Source: Cellulomonas sp. C5510 (GTDB taxonomy: Bacteria > Actinomycetota > Actinomycetes > Actinomycetales > Cellulomonadaceae). From it: a stretch of 64,000 nt of DNA. Both the position numbers and the translations under genes were made by a program. Under the pieces are notes generated by a model that was not told the origin of the DNA, did not search any database, and worked only from the letters and a program-made list of their open reading frames with translations. Of this stretch, positions 42,667 through 50,056 are shown one piece after another. Location of the stretch: NCBI RefSeq assembly GCF_019797765.1, contig NZ_CP081863.1, positions 46,067 through 110,066 of the forward strand. The letters run 5' to 3'. Position 1 is the first letter of the stretch, and each line of letters starts with the position of its first letter.

Positions 42667-44301
42667 ATGCCCGCAGCGACTGCGCCCGTCCTCCCGTCCC
42701 CGGTGCCCCGAGCCCGCGCGCTGCGTCCAGGAGGCTCAGTGCGCTGGCTCGGGGCGGCCGCGGCCGGAGGGCTGATCACCGCGGCGGCCTTCCCTGATCT
42801 TGGCTGGTGGCCGGCAGCGCTCGTCGGGGTCGCGCTGCTTGCCGCGCACCGTGAGGTGGAGTCGGTGCGCGCGGTCACCGCAAGGTGGTTCGTCTGGGGC
42901 CTGAGCTTCTTCCTCGTCCACGTCTCCTGGGCCCAGCAGGCCGCCGGCGCAGTGGCATGGTTCGCCCTGGCCACTGTCGAGTCGATCCTCGTCGCCGCGG
43001 TGGGAGCAGCCTGGGCGGCGGCCAGGCGGGCGCGCTGGGTGACTAGCCGCACGACGGTCCAGGCTGTCGTCTTTGCGTCGGTCTGGGTGGCGGGGGAGCA
43101 GCTCCGCGCGGTCTGGCCATTCGGCGGCTTCCCCTGGGGCAGGCTGGCCTTCTCGCAGACCGATGGCCCGCTGCTGGGTCTGGCGTGGCTCGGCGGCGCG
43201 CCGTTGGTGTCCTTCGCCGTGGCGCTGATTGCGTACCTGCTGACCGCGACGCTGACAGCCTGGCGCCGGGGCGAGGTCCGCACGGGTGTCTGGCTGACGG
43301 CCCTGGCCGCGGCGGCGGTGCTGGTGGGACCGGCCGTGCCGCTGGACACGAGTGCGCAAGCCGGGACGCTGCGAGTCGGTGTCGTCCAGGGGAACGTGCC
43401 CGAACCAGGCACGGACGGGGCCGCCCGGGCCTGGCGAGTGCTCACCAACCACGTCGAGGGCACCAAGTCGTTGGCCACGCAGCCCGGAGCGGAGCCTGTC
43501 GACCTGGTGATCTGGCCCGAGAACGCCACCGACATCGACCCGCGTCAGGACCCGCGGGCTGCAGCACTGGTGCAAGAGGGGGCCGCGGCGATCAACGCCC
43601 CGATCCTGGTCGGCACAGACCGCGACACCCCCGCAGGGCGCTACAACGACATGGTCGTGTGGGATCCCCGGCGGGGGCCCCTGACGTCCTACTCCAAGCA
43701 GCAACCGGCTGCGTTCGGCGAGTACGTCCCCCTGCGCGCGTTGGTCCGCGTGTTCTCCCCCGAAGTGGACCGCGTCAGCATCGACATGATCCCTGGGACG
43801 AAGCCCGGGGTCCTGTCCGTTCCGGCCCCCCGCCTCCACCGCGACATCCCGGCCGCCACCGCGATCTGCTTCGAGGTCGCCTACGACAACCTCGTGCGTG
43901 ATGCAGTGGTCCGAGGTGGGCAGTTCATCGCGGTGCCCACCAACAACGCCTCGTTCGGACGCAGCCCCCAGTCGACCCAGCAGCTCGCCATGTCCCGCCT
44001 GCGGGCGGTGGAGCACGGGCGCGCCGTCATCCAGGCGTCCACGGTGGGGGTGAGCGCCGTGATCGCTCCCGACGGCACGATGAACCTCCGGACGTCGCTG
44101 TTCACCGCGGAGACCCTCACTGCGCAGATCCCCTTACGCACCGCACTGTCACCAGCGGACCGCGCACGGGACGCCCCGGTGGCGGTGGCGACGGTCGCGG
44201 CACTGATCGCCGTCGGCTCGGGCGTGGTGACCAGCCGCCGACGCCGACCTCCCGTGCACCCGTCTCGGCCCGGGACTTCGTCGGACCTTCATGAACCCTG
44301 A
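42667..44301 (+). CDS. lnt: Apolipoprotein N-acyltransferase
   Basis: 544 residues. Six or so TM helices (about 25-230) then a carbon-nitrogen hydrolase domain (about 235-500) with the catalytic triad visible: E in LVIWPENATD, K in YSKQQPAAFGEYVPL, C in AICFEVAY. Lnt N-acylates lipoproteins after Lgt and LspA. Thirteen bp after copA, so probably cotranscribed under CsoR. Together with the Lgt-like gene it suggests lipoprotein maturation as part of copper resistance. Confidence 0.88.
   Translation: MPAATAPVLPSPVPRARALRPGGSVRWLGAAAAGGLITAAAFPDLGWWPAALVGVALLAAHREVESVRAVTARWFVWGLSFFLVHVSWAQQAAGAVAWFALATVESILVAAVGAAWAAARRARWVTSRTTVQAVVFASVWVAGEQLRAVWPFGGFPWGRLAFSQTDGPLLGLAWLGGAPLVSFAVALIAYLLTATLTAWRRGEVRTGVWLTALAAAAVLVGPAVPLDTSAQAGTLRVGVVQGNVPEPGTDGAARAWRVLTNHVEGTKSLATQPGAEPVDLVIWPENATDIDPRQDPRAAALVQEGAAAINAPILVGTDRDTPAGRYNDMVVWDPRRGPLTSYSKQQPAAFGEYVPLRALVRVFSPEVDRVSIDMIPGTKPGVLSVPAPRLHRDIPAATAICFEVAYDNLVRDAVVRGGQFIAVPTNNASFGRSPQSTQQLAMSRLRAVEHGRAVIQASTVGVSAVIAPDGTMNLRTSLFTAETLTAQIPLRTALSPADRARDAPVAVATVAALIAVGSGVVTSRRRRPPVHPSRPGTSSDLHEP
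44276..44293 (+). promoter_or_regulatory. 11-bp direct-repeat site f
   Basis: CTTCGTCGGAC + CTTCATG, inside the last codons of lnt and 46 bp before the chosen start of the next gene. It overlaps an ATG at 44291, which argues against that codon as start. Confidence 0.5.
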
Positions 44302-44338
44302 ACGGAGCATTCAGCACACCGGGTCGAGCCTGGTGGCC

Positions 44339-44740
44339 ATGCCACCGGAACCGGTCGACACGCCTGCCCAGCTCGCGGACGCGACGAACCCCCGATCCCG
44401 CACCCGAGCGCTGTGGTCCGCAGCGAGCAGCGCGCTCGGTGCGGTGGTGGGACTGGCACCGCACGTCCTGCACCACGTCGGCCCGTTGGTCGGTACTGCG
44501 ATTGTCGCGGGTTCCGGCGGGACCGCCCTCTTCGGCGTGCTCGGGCTGGCCGCCACCGTCCCCATGCTGGTCAAGCTGCACAGGCGCAGCGGGTCGCTCT
44601 GGCTGCCAGCCGGCGCTCTCGTGCTCTTCGCGATCGCCTTCGCGTTCTCCACCTTCGTCCTCGGGCCGCTCATCAGCGGTGAGGAGCCGACGGTCCCCAG
44701 CAGCGACGTGCACGAAGGGCACCATCCCGCCGACAGCTGA
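44339..44740 (+). CDS. Hypothetical membrane protein
   Basis: 133 residues from the ATG at 44339 (149 if the ATG at 44291, inside the direct-repeat site, is used). Three to four hydrophobic segments (AASSALGAVVGLAPHVLHHV; GTALFGVLGLAATVPMLV; LWLPAGALVLFAIAFAFSTF) and a His-ending tail (DVHEGHHPADS). The first segment with HVLHHV resembles small membrane proteins near mercury/copper genes. Exact family not recognised. Confidence 0.65.
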   Translation: MPPEPVDTPAQLADATNPRSRTRALWSAASSALGAVVGLAPHVLHHVGPLVGTAIVAGSGGTALFGVLGLAATVPMLVKLHRRSGSLWLPAGALVLFAIAFAFSTFVLGPLISGEEPTVPSSDVHEGHHPADS

Positions 44741-44777
44741 AGCTCCCGACGGTGCACCTCCACGCCGCCCGTCGGCA

Positions 44778-44816
44778 CAGCGCTGTACGGCGCGACCGCG
44801 ACGCCGCACAGCGCTG
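44778..44816. terminator. Bidirectional hairpin
   Basis: CAGCGCTGT pairs with ACAGCGCTG, with an inner CGGCG/CGCCG pair, between convergent genes. Confidence 0.65.
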
Positions 44817-44819
44817 GCG

Positions 44820-45611
44820 TCAGCCGACCCGGATGAACACCGGCGAGGTCTGCCAGATCTCGCGGATCTGCACGGCCTTGCCCGGAACCGGCGCATCGAC
44901 CTGCAGGTTCCCGCCGGCGTAGATCGAGATGTGCCCCGGCGACCAGATCAGGTCGCCGGGCTGAGCCTGGTCCCGCGGCACCTCGACCCCCGCGTACCGC
45001 TGCTGCGCGGACGTCCGCGGCAGCGTCACCCCGACCTGCGCGTACACGTACGAGGTGAACCCCGAGCAGTCGAAGCCGCTGGGCGTGGTGCCGCCCCACA
45101 CGTAGGGCACCCCCACGAGGCTCGATGCTGCCTCGACGATCGCGCTGCCGTTCGCGCTGGCCGGCGCGGGCGCCCCGATCCCGGGCGACGGTGCAGGCGT
45201 CTCGTCCCGGGCCGTGCTGCGAGTCGCAGCCGGGGCCTGCTCGGGCTGCGGCTCCGGCTCCGGCTCGGGGGCCGGCGGTGGCGTTACCGCCGTAGCAACG
45301 GGATTGTCGAACGTCCAGGTCGCCTCGGCCGGAGTCGCGACGACCGGCCCGGACTCGATCACCGCTCTGGCCGCCGACGTGAGTCGTGCAGTGTCCAGCA
45401 GCGCGATCCGGCTCTCGTGATGGGAGGGCACCGCCGCGGACGCCGGGGCTGCCACCAGGGAGACGACCATGCCCGACGTCGCCACGGCAGCTCCGGTGCG
45501 GCGCCCGGCGGCAGACAGACCGGAGGCGGCCACGGCCTGTGCGTCGGTCAGGGGCGTTCGGCTGCGCCCGGCCGCGCGGTGGCGCGCTCGGGCGAAGGGG
45601 CGTGCGGGCAT
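44820..45611 (-). CDS. NlpC/P60 wall hydrolase, exported
   Basis: 263 residues. A basic N-terminus, a signal segment (TSGMVVSLVAAPASAAV), a Pro/Glu-rich linker, and a C-terminal NlpC/P60 domain with catalytic C in PSGFDCSGFTSYVYAQVGV and H in WSPGHISIYAG. A gamma-D-Glu-diaminopimelate endopeptidase fold. AGGAG precedes the ATG at 45611. Directly upstream lies a c-di-AMP riboswitch, as for resuscitation and NlpC-type genes of other actinobacteria. Confidence 0.88.
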   Translation of the reverse strand: MPARPFARARHRAAGRSRTPLTDAQAVAASGLSAAGRRTGAAVATSGMVVSLVAAPASAAVPSHHESRIALLDTARLTSAARAVIESGPVVATPAEATWTFDNPVATAVTPPPAPEPEPEPQPEQAPAATRSTARDETPAPSPGIGAPAPASANGSAIVEAASSLVGVPYVWGGTTPSGFDCSGFTSYVYAQVGVTLPRTSAQQRYAGVEVPRDQAQPGDLIWSPGHISIYAGGNLQVDAPVPGKAVQIREIWQTSPVFIRVG

Positions 45612-45625
45612 CGACGACTCCTGCC

Positions 45626-45780
45626 GCCTGCGAGGTGAGCTGTCGGGTTCGGGCCGGAGCAGCCCGGCCGGTCCATCGAGACCGGCTTCACCCCAAGGGC
45701 ACGACGTGCCCGTCCATCCTGGTTCCCCCGCTCCTGCCCGTGCGGTCTGCGGGTCGTCGAGCAGCGGCAGGACTCGGCGT
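45626..45780 (-). promoter_or_regulatory. c-di-AMP riboswitch (ydaO/yuaA type)
   Basis: On the minus strand the conserved blocks appear in order: GTCCTGCC..GGGCAGGA pairing, GCGGGGGAACCA, TTGGGGTGAAGCC, then CCCGAACCCGACAGCTCACC and CTCGCAGGC, ending 14 nt before the NlpC/P60 start. These match the ydaO consensus (GGGGGAACC, UUGGGGUGAA, CCGAACCCGxCAGCUxACCUCGxAGGC). It probably turns expression off when c-di-AMP is high. Confidence 0.9.
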
Positions 45781-45986
45781 TCTGCTCGACCCACCCAGTC
45801 GGCGCCTGGGTCGCGACGATGCTAGGCAGCCCATGCGGTGCTGTCATCGCCCACCGGCGCAATCCTGGCGTGCGAACAGGTCTCGAGACCGCCGCACGGC
45901 GCCCCGCAGGGCGGGCGAAGTCGCTGGTCGCGAGCGTTCGTCTCGCGCACGGTGTGTCGTGGACGCACGCACCGCCTCGTCGGGAA

Positions 45987-46005
45987 CTTCAGCGAAACTT
46001 CATGG
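45987..46005 (+). promoter_or_regulatory. 11-bp direct-repeat site g
   Basis: CTTCAGCGAAA + CTTCATGG, 96 bp upstream of the multicopper oxidase gene. A GCTGAAGC/GCGGCTTGATC follow-up suggests a third weak half. Confidence 0.55.
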
Positions 46006-46100
46006 AAGCCGCTGAAGCGGCTTGATCTACACAAGCGACGCTAGACGGGAGCCGAGGGGTCCCCAGACCCCGGATCGATCGCCTGAGGAGCACCCCGAGC

Positions 46101-47495
46101 ATGATCCGCCGTCGTCCTGTCGTCGTCGCAACGACCGCCGTCGTCCTGGCCGCGGGCGGTGCTGCGTTCGCGGTCAGCCGTGCGCTGGCTCCCGCCGCAG
46201 ACACCGCGGTCCAGGAGAGCATCGATCTCCCCGCGGTCGACCGGTACGACATCACCGGAGCGACCACGCAGGGGGTCGTCGACCTCGACATCACCACCGC
46301 AGAGATGACGCTGGGTGGTCGGTCCGTCGAACGGTATCTCTACGCGGACGCTGCAAGCGAAGTCGTCCACGGGGCCGGGGTGCCGATCGTCGTCGACGTA
46401 GGGCAGCGGCTGCAGATCGACGTCACGAACTCGACCGACACCGCGACCAACATCCACTGGCACGGGATGAGCGTGCCCGCCGACCAGGACGGTCCAGGCA
46501 TCCTGATCGACCCCGGACGAGAGCACCGGTACGAGTTCACCGCTGCCCGCCCAGGAACGTACTGGTACCACTCACACGAACGACCGGTGCGCGACCAGGT
46601 CGATCGCGGCATGTATGCACCGTTCATCGTCCGCGAACCCGCGGACGCGCGCTACGACCTCGACCAGGTCCTCGTGCTCGACGACTGGGTCGTGGATCGC
46701 ACCACCGGTCACATGGAGGTCGTCGGCGACGTCGACACCGTCAACGGCCGCACCGGCCAGGACATCGAGCCGATCAGCATCACCGGCGGGCAGATCGCCA
46801 AGCTCCGGCTGGTGAACGCCTCGACCGCCAAGACCCAGGACCTGACGTTCCCACTCGACGTGCGCGTCACCCACACCGACGGCGCACCCCTCGTCGAGCC
46901 CTACAACACCCGCCGGCTCAGCATCGCCCCAGGCGAGCGCTACGACGTCGAGGTCGCCCCGGTCGGCCACCTGGGGTCGGGCTTGTCGATCACCAACGAG
47001 CGCGACAACGGAATGACCATCCCCGTCCACTACACCGCCTCGGACGCTCCCGCGGCCGTCTCGCCCTTCATCCCGCCCGCACCCAGCGACCTCGACCCCG
47101 ACCTGCTGAGCCGCGAACCGGACATCGAGATGGTGCTCGCCGACGCGATGACGATGTCCGCAGGCATGGGCATGGCCTGGACGATCAACGGCGACGTCTT
47201 CCCCGACGCTGAGACGTTCGACGTGCAGGTCGGGCGCACCTACCTCGTGCGTTTCCGCAACGCCGGGCAGCACCGAATGGACCACCCGATGCACGTGCAC
47301 GGCGCGCACTTCCGGGTGCTATCCACCGACGGCCAGGCCCTCGAGCGGGAAGTGTGGAAGGACACCGTGGCGGTGCCACCGGACAGCTACGTCGACGTCG
47401 CCGTGACCTTCGAGCAGCCCGGGACCTGGATGGTCCACTGCCACATCCTCGATCACGAGGACGCCGGGATGATGACCAGCATCACGGCGACATGA
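46101..47495 (+). CDS. Multicopper oxidase (CueO-like)
   Basis: 464 residues. TM/signal (VVVATTAVVLAAGGAAFAVS), no twin-arginine pair in a clear SRRxFLK context although RRR is present. Copper ligands: IHWHGMS, YWYHSHE, HPMHVHGAHF and HCHILDHEDAGMM, i.e. all type 1, 2 and 3 sites. Oxidises Cu+ to Cu2+ outside the membrane. A Met-rich loop (ADAMTMSAGMGMAW) could bind substrate Cu+. Downstream gene overlaps by 4 bases. Confidence 0.92.
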   Translation: MIRRRPVVVATTAVVLAAGGAAFAVSRALAPAADTAVQESIDLPAVDRYDITGATTQGVVDLDITTAEMTLGGRSVERYLYADAASEVVHGAGVPIVVDVGQRLQIDVTNSTDTATNIHWHGMSVPADQDGPGILIDPGREHRYEFTAARPGTYWYHSHERPVRDQVDRGMYAPFIVREPADARYDLDQVLVLDDWVVDRTTGHMEVVGDVDTVNGRTGQDIEPISITGGQIAKLRLVNASTAKTQDLTFPLDVRVTHTDGAPLVEPYNTRRLSIAPGERYDVEVAPVGHLGSGLSITNERDNGMTIPVHYTASDAPAAVSPFIPPAPSDLDPDLLSREPDIEMVLADAMTMSAGMGMAWTINGDVFPDAETFDVQVGRTYLVRFRNAGQHRMDHPMHVHGAHFRVLSTDGQALEREVWKDTVAVPPDSYVDVAVTFEQPGTWMVHCHILDHEDAGMMTSITAT

Positions 47496-47989
47496 GACGG
47501 CGCGACCGGCGCCCGCCGCGGCAGCCACCCGGCCCGACCCACGTCGCCACCCCGCCGGCGTCGCGCTCGTGGATCACCGTCAGCCTCGACGAGCGAGACC
47601 GGTGGCCGGCGCTCGCGCCCGTCGCAGCGCTCGGTCTAGTGGCCGCAGGGCTGATGGCCTGGCTGGGCCTGCCGCCGGTGGACCTTCACGGGCCGCTGCA
47701 CCGCTGGTTTTCTGTCATGGACCCCCTGTGCGGCGGAACGCGGTCCGTGCGGCTCGCCGCGATGGGCGATCTCGCAGCAGCATGGAAATACAACCCGCTC
47801 GGCCCGATCCTGATGACCGGGGCCGCGCTGGCTGTGCTGCGGTGGTGCGCCGGCACCGCGACCAGCAGATGGCTCGGGCTCGACCTCGCCGACCGCCGGC
47901 CTGCGCGTGCCGCTGCGGGGCTGATCACGACACTGCTGCTCGCCTTGCTCGCGGTCCGCCAGCAGCTCAACGTCGAGCTCCTGCGGTAG
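47492..47989 (+). CDS. DUF2752 membrane protein
   Basis: 165 residues. After a basic, Pro-rich N-terminus come about four TM helices. DPLCGGTRSVRLAAMGDLAA and WKYNPLGPIL match the DUF2752 core (C-x-G-x-TR...GDxxxAxxxNPL). Unknown function. ATGA overlap with the multicopper oxidase gene indicates one operon. Confidence 0.75.
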   Translation: MRRRDRRPPRQPPGPTHVATPPASRSWITVSLDERDRWPALAPVAALGLVAAGLMAWLGLPPVDLHGPLHRWFSVMDPLCGGTRSVRLAAMGDLAAAWKYNPLGPILMTGAALAVLRWCAGTATSRWLGLDLADRRPARAAAGLITTLLLALLAVRQQLNVELLR

Positions 47990-48004
47990 CCCGCGCCCGA
48001 CCGC

Positions 48005-48023
48005 GTTCATCAGACCTTGACCG
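48005..48023 (+). promoter_or_regulatory. 11-bp direct-repeat site h
   Basis: GTTCATCAGAC + CTTGACCG, 152 bp upstream of csoR; a CATAGC -10-like box lies at about 48051. It would link the two-component system to the level of CsoR. Confidence 0.5.
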
Positions 48024-48174
48024 CATCGTGAGCGCGCCTCGACGGCCAGCCCATAGCGTTGCTGCCGAGTCGGTTCCCCCGCGCGCAGCGGAGGAGTTGC
48101 CGTGCACACGCGCGGACGAGACCCCCGCGCCGGCGCACAGTGTGCGCCGGGCGATACCCCGACGGGAGGCCGCC

Positions 48175-48453
48175 ATGAGGACCACGGCTGAAGACGAGGC
48201 CGTTCTCCGGCGCCTGCGCCGCCTCGAAGGGCAAGTGCGCGGCGTCGCGACCATGATCGAGAGCGGTTCGTACTGCATCGACGTGCTCACGCAGATCGCC
48301 GCCGCATCCGGTGCCCTCCAGGCAGTCGCGCGTCAACTCCTCGACGACCACATCCGTCACTGCCTCTCGCAAGCCGCGCAGGCGTCCGCAGACGTGCAGG
48401 ACGAGCGTGTCGACGAGGTATCGCAGGCGATCGCCCGCCTGCTTCGCGCCTGA
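48175..48453 (+). CDS. csoR: CsoR copper-sensing repressor
   Basis: 92 residues. The family helix LRRLRRLEGQVRGVATMIES and the Cu+ ligands C34 (SYCIDVL), H59 and C63 (HIRHCL) are present. CsoR tetramers bind GC-tract palindromes and release them with Cu+. GGGAGG precedes the ATG. Two matching operators lie at 39873 and 48553. Confidence 0.93.
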   Translation: MRTTAEDEAVLRRLRRLEGQVRGVATMIESGSYCIDVLTQIAAASGALQAVARQLLDDHIRHCLSQAAQASADVQDERVDEVSQAIARLLRA

Positions 48454-48552
48454 CACCCGAGAGCGTGCCTGGAGCGCGGTTCGTCACCCGACGATCCCGC
48501 AGACCGCAGACCGCGAACCGCAAGGACGAGACACATGCATCGTGGAGTCGGA

Positions 48553-48569
48553 ATACCCTCGGGGGGTAT
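48553..48569. promoter_or_regulatory. CsoR operator of copB
   Basis: ATACCCTC-G-GGGGGTAT, palindrome with one mismatch, 58 bp before the original copB ATG at 48627. Confidence 0.8.
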
Positions 48570-48626
48570 GCCGTTTGAGCGGGCGAAGCCCCACTCCGGG
48601 TCGGATCACGAGAGAGGACCACCGCG

Positions 48627-48683
48627 ATGAGCCTCGAGGACCACACCGGGCACGGGCCCGTCGATGCACCGAGTACGGCCCAC
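48627..48683 (+). pseudogene. copB: 5' fragment of IS-interrupted copB
   Basis: ATG after GAGAGAGGACC encodes 18 residues (MSLEDHTGHGPVDAPSTA) plus the His of the CAC target site, then the IS begins. Removing the IS and one copy of the CAC duplication restores a continuous frame into the ATPase at 50057 through a His-rich stretch (HHGHGGHTPDGQTTQEHHGH). The rebuilt gene would encode 713 residues. Confidence 0.85.
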
Positions 48684-48734
48684 TGAACCGCCCCGGGTTC
48701 CATGGAGGCTCTCAATCCACGGAGGATGAGGGTC

Positions 48735-49055
48735 ATGGCTGCACCGAGGAAGTACCCCGACGAGCTGCGTGAGCGCGCGGTCCGGCTCGTGCTGGACGCG
48801 AAGAGGGACCCGGTGACCCGTCCGGCGGCGTGCCGGCGGATCGGTGAGCAGCTCGGGATCAATCCCGAGACGCTGCGTGGGTGGGTGAATCAGGTCGAGA
48901 TCGACGCGGGCGACCGGCCCGGGACCACCACGAGCGACGCGCAGCGGCTGGCCGAGCTGGAGCGGGAGAACCGGGAGCTGCGGCGGGCGAACGCGATCCT
49001 GCGTAGCGCGTCGGCTTTCTTCGCGGCGGAGCTCGACCGCCCGTCACCCAGGTAG
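48735..49055 (+). CDS. IS3-family OrfA
   Basis: 106 residues. HTH (RPAACRRIGEQLGINPETLR) and a leucine-zipper-like coiled coil (DAQRLAELERENRELRRANA). Start follows GGAGGATGAGG. The last codons (SASAFFAAELDRP) overlap the OrfB frame, where a -1 ribosomal shift normally makes the OrfAB transposase. Confidence 0.88.
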   Translation: MAAPRKYPDELRERAVRLVLDAKRDPVTRPAACRRIGEQLGINPETLRGWVNQVEIDAGDRPGTTTSDAQRLAELERENRELRRANAILRSASAFFAAELDRPSPR

Positions 49056-49972
49056 TCGCGTTCATCGACGCCCACCGTGCCGAGTTCGGGGTCGAGCCGA
49101 TCTGCGTCCAGCTGCAGGTCGCCCCGAGCACGTACTACTCCGCCAAGGCCCGCCCGCCCTCGGCCCGGTCGGTCACCGACGCCGCGCTGAGCGAGGTGAT
49201 CACGGTCGAGCACGCCGCGAACTACGGCGTCTACGGCGCGCGGAAGATGTGGAAGCACCTGCACCGACTCGGGCATTCGGTCGGGCGCTGCCCGGTCGAG
49301 CGGCTCATGCGGGCTGCTGACCTGCGCGGAGCGGTCCGCGGTCGAGCCAAGCGCACGACGATCCCGGGCAAGGACGGGGTCCGGGCCGGTGATCTGGTCA
49401 ACCGGGCGTTCACCGCGACCGCACCGAACCAGTTGTGGGTCGCGGACTTCACCTACGTCCGCGCGTGGTCGGGGTTCGTCTACGTCGCGTTCGTGATCGA
49501 CGTGTTCTCGAGGATGATCGTGGGCTGGAAGGCCGACACGAACATGCGCGCGGCCCTGGTCACCGACACCTTGGAGATGGCCACCTGGGCACGCGGCCGC
49601 ACCGGCGTGACGGACCTGACCGGGCTGATCCATCACAGCGACGCCGGGTCCCAGTACGTCTCGCTGGCGCTGACCGAGCGCCACGCCGCACACGGCATCC
49701 GGGCTTCGATCGGCACGGTCGCGGACGCCTACGACAACGCCCTGGCCGAGTCCACGATCGGGCTGTTCAAGACCGAGCTGATCCGCCGCCGCGGGCCCTG
49801 GCGGACCCTGGACGACGTCGAGATCGCGACCCTGGAATGGGTCGACTGGTTCAACAACCGCCGCCTGCACACCGAGCTCGGCGACATCCCGCCAGCCGAG
49901 CACGAGACGAACCACTACCGTCAGAACCACACGTCAACGACGCTGGAGACCAGAGAACCGAGCCTCCACTGA
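49025..49972 (+). CDS. IS3-family OrfB (DDE transposase)
   Basis: The frame is open from about 49025, in the -1 frame relative to OrfA; the first possible independent start is the GTG at 49196. It has an HTH_21-like region (AANYGVYGARKMWKHLHRLG) and the rve domain with DDE residues: D in LWVADFTYVRAWSG, D in HHSDAGSQYVS, E in NALAESTIGLFKTEL. It is intact, so the element could still be active. Confidence 0.9.
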   Translation, partial: GGARPPVTQVVAFIDAHRAEFGVEPICVQLQVAPSTYYSAKARPPSARSVTDAALSEVITVEHAANYGVYGARKMWKHLHRLGHSVGRCPVERLMRAADLRGAVRGRAKRTTIPGKDGVRAGDLVNRAFTATAPNQLWVADFTYVRAWSGFVYVAFVIDVFSRMIVGWKADTNMRAALVTDTLEMATWARGRTGVTDLTGLIHHSDAGSQYVSLALTERHAAHGIRASIGTVADAYDNALAESTIGLFKTELIRRRGPWRTLDDVEIATLEWVDWFNNRRLHTELGDIPPAEHETNHYRQNHTSTTLETREPSLH

Positions 49973-50056
49973 ACCCGGGGCGGTTCACACCACGGACATG
50001 GAGGGCACACGCCCGACGGGCAGACGACGCAGGAGCACCATGGGCACCCCGCGACC

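Larger units (their letters stand above)
48684..49987 (+). mobile_element. IS3-family insertion sequence in copB
   Basis: 1304 bp with perfect 17-bp terminal inverted repeats (TGAACCGCCCCGGGTTC and its reverse complement at 49971-49987) and a 3-bp target duplication CAC (48681-48683 and 49988-49990). It carries two overlapping ORFs with -1 frame relation. The intact ends and duplication indicate a recent insertion. Confidence 0.93.

Noticed and set aside
40998..43535. 845-codon minus-strand ORF opposite copA and lnt
   Set aside because: Low-complexity Thr/Ala/Ser shadow of two well-defined enzymes.
45879..45890. Perfect palindrome GGTCTCGAGACC
   Set aside because: Isolated 12-mer with no promoter or gene start next to it; likely chance.
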